DNA from: Candidatus Woesearchaeota archaeon CG10_big_fil_rev_8_21_14_0_10_44_13
GTDB taxonomy: Archaea > Nanobdellota > Nanobdellia > Woesearchaeales > UBA12501
Direction of reading: 5' to 3'
DNA length: 64,000 bases
NCBI GenBank assembly: GCA_002762985.1
Contig: PCXZ01000032.1
Location: 18,589-82,588 of the forward strand
The notes under the pieces were generated by a model that saw only the letters and a program-made list of their open reading frames with translations, ran no database searches and was not told the origin of the DNA. This document shows, piece after piece, positions 52,390 through 60,471 of this stretch. The position numbers and the translations under genes are program-made. Each line of letters starts with the position of its first letter. Position 1 is the first letter of the stretch.

Positions 52390-53553
52390 TCAAAATCCCC
52401 CTAATGAGGATATTGCCCTCAGTTTCTTTATCACGCCAGGCAAGACAGATAGGACATAATCTACCTCTTCCTTTGTCGTGAACCGGCTTATCGTCAACCT
52501 TAACGAACCATGGGCCTCCTCTGGCTTAAGACCTATAGCCATGAGCACATGGCTCGGTTCGAGGCTTCTGCTTGAGCATGCTGAGCCCGTTGATGAGCAT
52601 ATGCCTTTTGCGTCCAGGTAGCCCCCTATCGCCTCTCCTTCTACATAGCTGAAGCGGAAATTCGCATTATTACACAGCCTTCTGTCCCCATTCTTATCCC
52701 CCGATGGGCCATTGAGGTAAGTCTCAGGTATCTTCAGGACCTTCTCGATAAGATAATCCCTCATCTTGACCATCTGTCTTGCGTGGCCTTTGTCTGCGAT
52801 CCTGACTGCTTTTGCGAACCCAACTATGCTCGGCACATTCTCTGTGCCTGACCTGAGGTTCTGTTCATGGCCTCCGCCATGGGCCAAAGGTGTTATGTTT
52901 ATCCCTTTCCTTATGTATAAAGCGCCAACACCTTTCGGGCCATGTATCTTATGGCTGTTTATCGTGACAAGGTCAAGATTGTGCTTTCTGACATCAATCT
53001 CTGTTTTTGTGTAGCTCTGGCACGCATCTATGTGGAAAAAGACGCCCTTTCTCCTGCAGATCTCTCCCAGAGACTTTATGTCCTGTATCGTGCCGATCTC
53101 ATTATTCCCATGGATCATCGAGACAAGTATCGTATCTTTCGTTATCGCCTTCTCAAGTTTTGCGGGATCAATAAACCCTTCCTTGTCAACATTGATGTTT
53201 GTGACCTTGAAGCCCTGTGTCTCGAGCCATTTGCAGGCATTGAGCACGCAATCATGCTCTATATTTGTCGTTATTATATGCTTCCCTTTCCTGCTGTTCG
53301 CGAATGCTAGGCCTTTTATCGCAAGATTGTTGGATTCTGTCCCGCCTGAAGTGAATATGATCTCTTCAGGCTTTGCATTGATGCTTTTTGCTATCAGGCT
53401 TCTTGCATCTTCAAGGGCGATCTTGGCTTCCTGGCCCTTGTGGTGGGTGGAAGAAGCATTGCCATATTTCTCTGTCATGTAAGGCTGCATAGCCTCAAGG
53501 ACTTTTGGGTCTATTTTCGTTGTTGCTCCATTGTCCAGATAGATTGTTCTCAT
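52390..53553 (-). CDS. iscS: Cysteine desulfurase (IscS/NifS)
   Basis: The 387-residue enzyme has the pyridoxal-phosphate lysine in SHKIHGPKG (K202), the substrate region FTSGGTESNN, the cofactor-stacking histidine region TNIEHDC, and the persulfide cysteine in SSTGSACSSRS (C326). It removes sulfur from cysteine and passes it to IscU and, in the same operon, probably to tRNA-thiolating proteins. A GGAGGT site lies six bases before the ATG, which overlaps the stop of the hydrolase gene (ATGA). Confidence 0.93.
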   Translation of the reverse strand: MRTIYLDNGATTKIDPKVLEAMQPYMTEKYGNASSTHHKGQEAKIALEDARSLIAKSINAKPEEIIFTSGGTESNNLAIKGLAFANSRKGKHIITTNIEHDCVLNACKWLETQGFKVTNINVDKEGFIDPAKLEKAITKDTILVSMIHGNNEIGTIQDIKSLGEICRRKGVFFHIDACQSYTKTEIDVRKHNLDLVTINSHKIHGPKGVGALYIRKGINITPLAHGGGHEQNLRSGTENVPSIVGFAKAVRIADKGHARQMVKMRDYLIEKVLKIPETYLNGPSGDKNGDRRLCNNANFRFSYVEGEAIGGYLDAKGICSSTGSACSSRSLEPSHVLMAIGLKPEEAHGSLRLTISRFTTKEEVDYVLSVLPGVIKKLRAISSLGGF

Positions 53554-54323
53554 TTCAGTACCTCCTTGAAGAATTTTATGAAAAATCTGTTGGCAAGGTC
53601 ATAATGCTCTTTCTCTCCGAAAAAATGATTTGCACCTTTGATGATCTCAAGTCTTGCGCCGCCAATAAGCCCAGCAAGCTTTTCTGATTGTTGTACTGGG
53701 ACACTCTCATCATTGTCGCCATGGACAATCAATACTGGCAAGGATATCTTCTTTGCTTCTTTGTAGGCATCTATTGTGATTGCATCCTCATAGAATGAAT
53801 AATTGAGCCTAAGTTTTTTCCCTTCATGATTCTTATAAACCATAAACCCTTCATTTTTCCATTTTGATAGGTTTTCCAAGCCCATCTCCTCTCTTCTTTT
53901 CTTGCCCATCTCAAGGGCAGGGCACTTGAGCGCCAAAGCCGAGAGCTGGTTTGTCTTTGATGTGGCAATAACACTGCAAACACCGCCAAAGCTTGTGCCG
54001 AACAGGCCGATCCTGCCGACATAGTCAAGGCCCTTCACATATTCAATCGCAGACAGTATGTCCTGGCTGCCTTCTGTGAGAGTTATATCTTCAAATTTCC
54101 CTTCGCTTTCCCCATGGCCATAAAAATCAAACCTTAAGGAAAGTCTTCCTAACTTGAACAGCTCTTTTGCCAAAAACACATATGTCTTGCTGTCTTTGCT
54201 TGAAGAGAAGCCATGGCACAATACAATCAAAGGGCATTTCTTTGAAGTGTCTTCCGGAACCGTCAGTACCCCACAAAGCTTTTCTCCTTTCCTGTTCCTG
54301 AAATAAACCTTCTCTTCTCTCAT
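53550..54323 (-). CDS. Alpha/beta hydrolase
   Basis: The 257-residue protein has the oxyanion region LCHGFSSSK, the nucleophile elbow GTSFGG, an aspartate in VHGDNDESVP and the catalytic histidine in KGANHFFG, a complete triad for a serine hydrolase of the acyl-peptidase/esterase type. The substrate is unknown. It lies between a regulator and iscS with ATGA overlaps on both sides, so it is translated with the iron-sulfur genes, although a direct role there is not obvious. Confidence 0.85.
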   Translation of the reverse strand: MREEKVYFRNRKGEKLCGVLTVPEDTSKKCPLIVLCHGFSSSKDSKTYVFLAKELFKLGRLSLRFDFYGHGESEGKFEDITLTEGSQDILSAIEYVKGLDYVGRIGLFGTSFGGVCSVIATSKTNQLSALALKCPALEMGKKRREEMGLENLSKWKNEGFMVYKNHEGKKLRLNYSFYEDAITIDAYKEAKKISLPVLIVHGDNDESVPVQQSEKLAGLIGGARLEIIKGANHFFGEKEHYDLANRFFIKFFKEVLK

Positions 54324-54697
54324 TTTTCACCCACATTCAGGCACGCCTCGCACTTCTGCGGCATCCTGCCGTGCTGGTAATGCACTTTGCATAAGGTTTT
54401 GCTCCTTTTTGTGAAACCAAGCAGCTTCTGGACCTCAAAAATAAGCCTCTCAGGGTCATCTGCGACAATCCTTGCAGATTTCCTTATCTCATCCATAATC
54501 TCATCTGTGAAAATTACCTCTTTCGCCCTCTTCTGCTTCACATATTGGGAAACTGCTGAAGGTGTAATACCTAAGACCTCTGCAATCTTGTTCTGTTTCA
54601 ACCCCAGATTGATCATCTCTCTGACCAGTTCTCTCCTTATCGCAGGTATGATATACCACACTTCTATTTCCTGCGGCATGAGCTGTTTTTTCTGCAT
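54320..54697 (-). CDS. HTH regulator with C-terminal Cys/His cluster, first gene of the isc operon
   Basis: The 125-residue protein has a helix-turn-helix (QNKIAEVLGITPSAVSQYVK, residues 36-55) and a C-terminal motif with C103, H106, C116 and C119 (CKVHYQHGRMPQKCEAC), which could bind a metal ion or an iron-sulfur cluster. The HTH type matches a common group of archaeal predicted regulators. GGTGAG eight bases before the ATG supports the start, and a TATA-like element lies at 54759-54752. Being first in the operon, it may sense cluster or metal status and control its own transcript. Confidence 0.75.
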   Translation of the reverse strand: MQKKQLMPQEIEVWYIIPAIRRELVREMINLGLKQNKIAEVLGITPSAVSQYVKQKRAKEVIFTDEIMDEIRKSARIVADDPERLIFEVQKLLGFTKRSKTLCKVHYQHGRMPQKCEACLNVGEK

Positions 54698-54751
54698 TTT
54701 GTCATCTCACCAGTAAATTGTCAATGAATCATCAATAAACGGCCTTAATTT

Positions 54752-54855
54752 GTTTAAAACCGATAAAAATGGCAAAATTAACGATTGTTAACACTTATAT
54801 ATAAAGTTTATGGGTTACAATCCCCCATATATAATAAAACAGAAACATTTATATA
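54752..54855. promoter_or_regulatory. Divergent promoter region with a central palindrome
   Basis: Between the isc operon (minus) and the Ig-repeat gene (plus) lie a minus TATA-like TTTTAAACA at 54759-54752, the 14-base inverted repeat TTAACGATTGTTAA at 54778-54791, and a plus TATA ATTTATATA at 54847-54855. The palindrome is well placed for a factor that affects both directions. No gene is seen in this stretch. Confidence 0.45.
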
Positions 54856-54892
54856 GAAAATCTTATTTAACAGTAACAAATTGGGGTTATTC

Positions 54893-57800
54893 ATGATGAG
54901 TAGTAAAACAAAGTTTATCTACATATTAATAGGTATCCTCCTTCTGTTAGTCAGCATTAAATCAGGATTCGGGCTGCAGGAAGATTTCAACGCGTATGCT
55001 TCCCAGAAGGATATCTATGCATGCTCATGCGCAGTGACCCAGAATAGGATTGTCCTTGAGAACACAGGGGATGTCACCAGCGTTTATGACCTGAAACAGA
55101 GCGGCAAAGCCTCAGTCTATTCTTCTATCGCTGAAAATGGTTTCAGCCTGAAGCCTGGCGAAAGCAAACAGGTCACTGATTTCATCAGCATACCCTGCGG
55201 TGTTACAGGGGAATTTGACATCAAGACAGAGCTTGGCACCATCTTTGGCATTAAGAAAGAGATTGAGCAGACTGTGATAGCAAAAGACTGTGTTGACATA
55301 AACCTCATGATGCTTGAAGCTTCTGTGCCCGTATGCCCATGCTCGCCCGCAAAATACACGTTCGGTGTCGAGAACACAGGCACATTCCTGGAAACATACA
55401 AGCTCGGCATTGACAGCGAATATGCTGAATTGAGCGAAGATATACTTGTCCTGAGGCCTAAGCAGATGGGCAATGTCACTGTTTTCATAACAACACCGTG
55501 CGGCTCTTATGGCGACCTCTCATTCACGATTGAAGCATTGGCAGAAAGAAGCGGCATGATTGCAGAACTGCCTTTTATGCTGAGAGTCCTGCCATGCTAT
55601 GAATATAACATGACTGCGCTGAACCAGTATTCCGTATGCTCAGGGCTGAATAATCTCATCCCGATAGAATTAAAGAACACTGCGAATGTCGCAAATACAT
55701 ATTTCTTTGACACTGATGCCGAATGGGCAGGATTTGAAGAGCCTTCAGTATATCTCTGGGGGAAAGAGCAGAAAACCCTCAATCTGAATGTTTATCCAAA
55801 CAATGTGGAGTTTGCAAATTATAATATAACTGTAAGCGCAGTGACAGCAAGAGGGGAGATTAGGAAAACCATCAATACTGCAGTGAATGTTGAAAACTGC
55901 TACTCATTGAACTTCAGCTCGGATGTTGGCTATGCACAGGTCGTGAATGGCGAAACAGGCACATTCAATGTGCACCTAAATAATGACGGAACAAGGGCCA
56001 GCAATTACTCATTAAGGCTCGAGGGCCCAGAATGGCTTAACATAGACTCTAATTTCGCAAGCCTAAATGCAGGCATGACAAAGGATGTCAAGATAAACTA
56101 TAAAGTCCCGTCAAACATAACGGGATCATACTCTGCTGCATTAAGCGCGATATTGGTCGATTATCCTGAAAAGACAAGCACTGTCGAGTCAAGGTTCGAT
56201 GTGTTCAGTGTTGAGGATGCTTATGCTCTCGAGATTGACGCTGCTGATGCTGACCTCAATACGAATTATGACGGAAAAACCGCCATTATAACATTCACAA
56301 ACAAAGGAATAAGGGATGGAAAATACACTATCTCCATACCAACAGGGGACTCCTGGATGAAGACCGATAAGACAAAGCTGGAAGTTCCTGTAGGGGCAGA
56401 CCAGCAGATCAACCTTTTCCTGACACCGACAAATCAATCTCCTGAAGGGGTTTACTTCGTGACCCTTGATGCTGTCCTGGACGGAACAAACATAGCCTAT
56501 TCAAGGACATTTGAAGTCATCCTGAGGCAGAAAACCACATGGGAGAAGATTACGGGATTCTTCAAGGATTACTGGATGTACATAACCCCTGCGTTATTGG
56601 CATTATTGCTGCTGCTCATACTGTTGATTGGATTCAGGAGGTATAGGAAGAAACACCCCAAGGCGCCGAAAGAGGAAAAGGAAGAAAAAGAAGTCAAGGA
56701 AGAGCCACTGATAAAGAAGGAGAAGAAGGACAGGAGATGGCTGAAATGGCTATCGCTCATCCTGCTTCTGCTATTGCTACTTTCAGGACTTGGTTTCGCA
56801 GGATATCGTTTTGTTTATACCCCTTACTTGAGCAATGTGACCTGGTCGAACATTACGCAGAAGATCTACCAGCCCCAGCCTGAGATGCCTCAGGTCGAGA
56901 TTGAGACAGAACCTGTAACAGACGCCACTATCTTTGTGAATAGGACGGGACTGAGGGGAGAAGGCAACGTAATCGAGGTCATAGGCCTTGAGAATGTGAC
57001 AATACCGTTGATAATCCAGAACAGCGACGAGCCTAATACTTATATCATAAGGGTGAGCGAGGACATAACTTGGGTCTCGACTGACAAGAAGAGCGTGAAT
57101 ATCCCTCCTGGAGGAAGGGAGATAATAAACATATATGTGACACCTACCCCTGAGGTCGAGGAAGGGAACTATAACTTGAGCGTTAATATCAATATCGCAG
57201 GAAGGGAAAAACCCATCTCAGAAGAGATAGTCCTCGGCATAAGGGAGAAAAGGCCATTCTACGAAGAGTATATGTGGTATCTCATAGGCGGGGTCCTGGC
57301 GCTCATAATAATCCTGCTCGCATTGAAGATGAAAGAAAGCAGGAAAAATAAGGGGAAGGGAGAAGAGCTTGAGACTGGCAGAACAGGCGAGAAAAAGGAA
57401 AAAGGCTCGCTGAAAAACATCCTTGTCATAATACTGCTTATTATAATAATATTAGGCCTTTTAGGAGGGATAGCTTATCTTGGTTTCAAGGTTATACCTC
57501 CGATGATGAAAGCAGGAAATGCCACTGAAAACGCTTCTGAAGATATTAATGAAACGCAGGCTGCTGAAGTGATAGGGGTCCCTGAGGAGAATTATGAGCA
57601 TGTGTTTGTGAAGAAAAGCACAGAGACCCTTATCCCCATAACGATCTCAAATGTGAATAAGACGACCACATTCAGGATTACAGTGAAGAAGGATGTTGAC
57701 TGGCTGCGTGTTGATAATGAATTTGTGGAAGTGGCTCCTGGGGAGAATAAGACAATAAACCTTCTTGCATCTCCTGACACAACCATAAAGGATGGTGATT

Positions 57801-58054
57801 ACAAGGTGAGCGTTGACATAAATATAGCGCAGGGAGAGAAGGTATTCTCAAGATATTTCATACTTAATGTCAGGAAGAGCAGGTTCAGTGATGCGGGCTC
57901 ATACATTTATTATATGTTGGGGGGGATATTGGCTCTTTTAATCCTTATGAAGCTACTCGGCAGGAAAAAAGGCAGAAAGGAAGAAGATTCTGAGGCTGAA
58001 GATAATAAGGAAGAAAAACACAAAAAAAAGAAGACGAATTTCAGGCTTGAGTGA
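54893..58054 (+). CDS. Multi-pass surface protein with repeated Ig-like (NEW3/CARDB-like) domains
   Basis: The protein of about 1053 residues has an N-terminal hydrophobic signal, then at least four related beta domains (each with a LENTGD/VENTG/LKNTA-type strand and a TPCG or IPCG closing). Five further hydrophobic helices follow (near residues 560, 616, 791, 842 and 1003), with more Ig-like domains between them (660-785 and 885-995) and a Lys/Glu-rich tail. COG1470-type archaeal proteins share such repeats. The TTG at 54881 is unlikely; ATG 54893 follows the promoter by about 40 nt. It is probably a cell-surface structural or adhesion protein. Confidence 0.75.
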   Translation: MMSSKTKFIYILIGILLLLVSIKSGFGLQEDFNAYASQKDIYACSCAVTQNRIVLENTGDVTSVYDLKQSGKASVYSSIAENGFSLKPGESKQVTDFISIPCGVTGEFDIKTELGTIFGIKKEIEQTVIAKDCVDINLMMLEASVPVCPCSPAKYTFGVENTGTFLETYKLGIDSEYAELSEDILVLRPKQMGNVTVFITTPCGSYGDLSFTIEALAERSGMIAELPFMLRVLPCYEYNMTALNQYSVCSGLNNLIPIELKNTANVANTYFFDTDAEWAGFEEPSVYLWGKEQKTLNLNVYPNNVEFANYNITVSAVTARGEIRKTINTAVNVENCYSLNFSSDVGYAQVVNGETGTFNVHLNNDGTRASNYSLRLEGPEWLNIDSNFASLNAGMTKDVKINYKVPSNITGSYSAALSAILVDYPEKTSTVESRFDVFSVEDAYALEIDAADADLNTNYDGKTAIITFTNKGIRDGKYTISIPTGDSWMKTDKTKLEVPVGADQQINLFLTPTNQSPEGVYFVTLDAVLDGTNIAYSRTFEVILRQKTTWEKITGFFKDYWMYITPALLALLLLLILLIGFRRYRKKHPKAPKEEKEEKEVKEEPLIKKEKKDRRWLKWLSLILLLLLLLSGLGFAGYRFVYTPYLSNVTWSNITQKIYQPQPEMPQVEIETEPVTDATIFVNRTGLRGEGNVIEVIGLENVTIPLIIQNSDEPNTYIIRVSEDITWVSTDKKSVNIPPGGREIINIYVTPTPEVEEGNYNLSVNINIAGREKPISEEIVLGIREKRPFYEEYMWYLIGGVLALIIILLALKMKESRKNKGKGEELETGRTGEKKEKGSLKNILVIILLIIIILGLLGGIAYLGFKVIPPMMKAGNATENASEDINETQAAEVIGVPEENYEHVFVKKSTETLIPITISNVNKTTTFRITVKKDVDWLRVDNEFVEVAPGENKTINLLASPDTTIKDGDYKVSVDINIAQGEKVFSRYFILNVRKSRFSDAGSYIYYMLGGILALLILMKLLGRKKGRKEEDSEAEDNKEEKHKKKKTNFRLE

Positions 58055-58077
58055 AGAAGGAAATCCTGAATCAATTT

Positions 58078-59214
58078 CTAGAACAATAAGGATATCACCC
58101 CGGAAACAAATAGGGCCATTATCAGGAAACTAAGGAATTTATTCTCTTTTATCGCATATTCCGGCTCTCTGTCGCCGATTCTCTTCGCTTTGTGGAACAT
58201 CAATACTATCAAAACAGCGTCTATGCCTCCTGCGACTATGCCAACTATGTTCAGGGCGCTGATGAAATTCGTGAGATTGCTCAAAGCCACACCAAGAGGG
58301 ATAAAGCATGTCAAAGCCCATGATATCTTCTTGTTCAGATGATAATCATACATGAACATCTCTTTTAGGGCGAATGCGACTGCAATGAAAGACGTGAACA
58401 TGGCAAAGACAGCAAAGAGGTTTGCCATTATGAACATTTTTGGGGATATGACCTTTCCCAGGGCGATTGTTGCCAGCCTCTCGTTTGGGCCAAGCGTGTT
58501 GAAATTATCAATGCCTACTGCACCCACAACGACCAATGTGAAGAGGACGTAGACTACTGCTGGGATGGCCATCCCAACTATGAGTGTCTTCTTCATCCTC
58601 TTTTTATTGTGCTCAAGGATTTCCTTGACTTCTGGGACAGATATCATGCCAAGATAAGCGAATAGGATGACCCCGTAAGGTACGAAGATCTTCTTTGCGC
58701 TGAACCCTGTAAGATTAGCAGAGTTTATGTGGGGTGATGTGAAAAAGAGTATTATCACGACTGCTATGAAGATCAAGAAGACCGTGAAAAGCTCTGATTT
58801 CTCAAGTGTTTCGAGGCCATGATAAGTCAGATAAGATACGACAATAAAAAACAACAGCGAATAGATTAGGGGGCTGCCGCCAAGAATAGAGCTTATAGCA
58901 GTCCCTTCAGCCATGATGTAAGCCGTCAATGCGCCATATATGCCGAAAACCATAGAGAATGCCATTGCCAGTTTGCCCCACCTGCCTAGGTATTTCTCTG
59001 CATAGCCTGTAAGCTGGTGCTTCCCATTTGTCCTCAAGACGACTTCACCAAGGTATAGATAAGCTATAAGAACAAAAACACCTATGATTATTATATCAAG
59101 AAGGCCAGTGAGAAATCCAGCTTGGGCGACAACATAAGGTATTCCGAAGATTCCTGCACCGAGGATGCAGCCGACCATTGTTGTTACTGCTTCAAGGACT
59201 TGTAGCTTTGACAT
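58078..59214 (-). CDS. Amino acid permease (aromatic/AAAP-like)
   Basis: The 378-residue protein has about eleven membrane segments, beginning VTTMVGCILGAGIFGIPYVV, the substrate-binding GAGIFGIP signature of amino acid/auxin and aromatic amino acid permeases. It likely imports amino acids with protons or sodium, important for an organism with limited biosynthesis. The frame is open to 59322, but that part lies inside the tRNA-Trp gene. GAGG nine bases before the ATG at 59214 gives the true start, 24 nt after the tRNA 3' end. Confidence 0.85.
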   Translation of the reverse strand: MSKLQVLEAVTTMVGCILGAGIFGIPYVVAQAGFLTGLLDIIIIGVFVLIAYLYLGEVVLRTNGKHQLTGYAEKYLGRWGKLAMAFSMVFGIYGALTAYIMAEGTAISSILGGSPLIYSLLFFIVVSYLTYHGLETLEKSELFTVFLIFIAVVIILFFTSPHINSANLTGFSAKKIFVPYGVILFAYLGMISVPEVKEILEHNKKRMKKTLIVGMAIPAVVYVLFTLVVVGAVGIDNFNTLGPNERLATIALGKVISPKMFIMANLFAVFAMFTSFIAVAFALKEMFMYDYHLNKKISWALTCFIPLGVALSNLTNFISALNIVGIVAGGIDAVLIVLMFHKAKRIGDREPEYAIKENKFLSFLIMALFVSGVISLLF

Positions 59215-59251
59215 CTGGGCCTCTTTTTTGAATAAAATGGGGCTGCTGGGA

Positions 59252-59277
59252 CTTTCAGGCATATCATCTCGATGCCA
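59252..59277 (-). other. T-loop intron of tRNA-Trp with perfect bulge-helix-bulge
   Basis: The T stem is followed by the 4-bp central helix TTCA/TGAA, with 3-nt bulges AAT and AGT on either side and an intron helix GGCAT/ATGCC. Cutting after the second base of each bulge yields the T loop TTCAAAT. This is the standard substrate of archaeal splicing endonuclease. Confidence 0.85.
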
Positions 59278-59298
59278 TTTGAACCCAGATCCGGTGGT

Positions 59299-59375
59299 AT
59301 CTTCATTGAAGCGAAGCTTCAACAGACCACGGCTTAAGTCATCGCCACGGGATTCCGCAGCTCATCGCTCCATAA
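59299..59375 (-). other. Anticodon-loop intron of tRNA-Trp (37/38)
   Basis: The 77-nt intron follows G37. Its bulge-helix-bulge is relaxed: central helix CTCC/GAAG has one C-A mismatch, bulges are AGT and ATA, then a 2x2 mismatch precedes a 7-bp helix TGGAGCG/CGCTTCA. Two copies of GCGATGA (59368-59362 and 59345-59339) resemble box C of guide RNAs, but clear D boxes are not seen. Confidence 0.75.
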
Positions 59376-59446
59376 CTGGAGCCACCTATTCTAGCCAAGT
59401 TATACTACAGCCCCATTGATAGGTTATTTGATAAAGAAAATACGCC

Positions 59447-59794
59447 TTATTTAAAGTTTACTACATCGCCAAGCCCTGTTCCTGTCTGTTTTATGGTGTC
59501 TGCCGGCAGCTCCAGTATATACCTGGCTTTCTCCTTAGGCAAATAGAATGTGAAGGGTTTGAATCTCTCTTTCAGCTCGACAACTTCCCACCTGCTGTTC
59601 AGGAAAAGAAGGTCTATGGTGTAGAAAACGAATATGTTATGCAGGCTCACCCTTTTCTCGGAATTGAACTCAAAAACCAGGCCAAAATCCTTTATTTTCC
59701 TGGAAAACATGAGTCCAAGGGCTTTTGAGAATATTGAAGTGCATATCCTGAGGTTATGCGCAAGGATTTTCTCATTGGTTTTGTTGATTATCAT
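59447..59794 (-). CDS. DUF192 family protein
   Basis: The 115-residue protein matches the small DUF192 beta-barrel family by its ordered motifs ALGLMFSRKIKDFGLVFEF, HNIFVFYTIDLLFLNSRWEV and ARYILELPADTIKQTGTGLGD. The biochemical role of the family is unknown. There is no signal peptide, so it is probably cytoplasmic. Its stop codon lies next to the TATA box of the tRNA-Trp gene. Confidence 0.82.
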   Translation of the reverse strand: MIINKTNEKILAHNLRICTSIFSKALGLMFSRKIKDFGLVFEFNSEKRVSLHNIFVFYTIDLLFLNSRWEVVELKERFKPFTFYLPKEKARYILELPADTIKQTGTGLGDVVNFK

Positions 59795-59819
59795 TCTGGC
59801 CTCTTAAAACTAAGTATTA

Positions 59820-60269
59820 TTAACCTTGGGTTTTTATATTTTTATATGTCTCTCTGATACAAATCTCTTTTAACTGATTCATCTGTATAACCTCTATCCC
59901 CTTTCCTTTTAATATTGATGGTCCATCTGATAGAGGAGTTCTCAAAGTATCATCAAGACAGTATGCTACCTTTACTATCCCTGCCTCAATAATCCTTTGG
60001 CAACAAGAAATCTTTCCGGATTTCCTGTAATCACAGGGAACCATTGTTACATAGAGTGTGGCGCCGCTTAAGTCAGGGGATTTATGCTTTGCCCGTCCAA
60101 TAGCTATGGCTTCTGCATGGCCAAGTTCTGGATCCTCTTCATTATGTGCTCTGGCAACGACTATCCCCCCTTGCACTATCACTGCTCCGACATTATAGAA
60201 ACGATTATGGGTGCATGCTCCTGCCTCGCGTACAGCTTCCAAAAAGAATGTTTCGTCCATATTAAGCAT
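59820..60269 (-). CDS. Zinc-dependent deaminase (RibD-type deaminase domain)
   Basis: The 149-residue protein contains the cytidine-deaminase-superfamily motif HAEAIAIG (H51, E53) and TLYVTMVPCDYRKSGKISCC, where the Pro-Cys and the second cysteine ten residues later (C79, C89) match the long spacing in RibD rather than the usual PCxxC. It may therefore deaminate a pyrimidine intermediate of riboflavin synthesis or a nucleotide; no reductase domain is attached. A TATA box TTATATATAA at 60300-60291, about 27 nt before the ATG at 60269, predicts a leaderless transcript. Confidence 0.78.
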   Translation of the reverse strand: MLNMDETFFLEAVREAGACTHNRFYNVGAVIVQGGIVVARAHNEEDPELGHAEAIAIGRAKHKSPDLSGATLYVTMVPCDYRKSGKISCCQRIIEAGIVKVAYCLDDTLRTPLSDGPSILKGKGIEVIQMNQLKEICIRETYKNIKTQG

Positions 60270-60396
60270 GAGTAGCTATGTTGAGGAGGATTATATATAA
60301 TTTACTAAGAGGGGTTAATTCGATAAGGCCTAATAACTGCTGTTTTTGATGATAATATGCGCCGAGATTACATATCTTCCGGTTTAAAAACAAAGT

Positions 60397-60437
60397 ATTT
60401 ATAAATAAGCGCTTTATTTATAAATCATATATAAAAG
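60397..60437 (+). promoter_or_regulatory. TBP gene promoter with facing TATA elements
   Basis: ATTTATAAATAA (60397-60408) and TTATTTATAAAT (60414-60425) form a perfect 12-bp inverted repeat around GCGCT. A further TATA CATATATAAAAGG lies at 60426-60437-ish, followed by a GGGGTG ribosome site at 60460-60466 and the ATG at 60472. Several TATA-like boxes in the gene for the TATA-binding protein suggest self-control. Confidence 0.5.
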
Positions 60438-60471
60438 GTATTTAAACACTTTATAAATTGGGGGTGCTTGT

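Larger units (their letters stand above)
59238..59414 (-). tRNA. tRNA-Trp (CCA) with two introns
   Basis: On the minus strand the acceptor GGGGCTG (59414-59408) pairs perfectly with CAGCCCC (59245-59239), with discriminator A at 59238 and no encoded CCA. The D loop is AACTTGGCTA. The anticodon stem is GGTGG/CCACC with loop CTCCAG-A and anticodon CCA. The T stem is CTGGG (59288-59284) with CCCAG (59250-59246). A 77-nt intron (59375-59299) follows position 37 and a 26-nt intron (59277-59252) sits between positions 59 and 60. The spliced tRNA would be 74 nt. One A-A mismatch is present in the D stem. A TATA box lies at 59456-59448. Confidence 0.88.

Noticed and set aside
59214..59322. N-terminal extension of the permease
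   Set aside because: It lies within the tRNA-Trp gene and has no ribosome site; the start at 59214 has GAGG upstream and begins next to the conserved transporter core.
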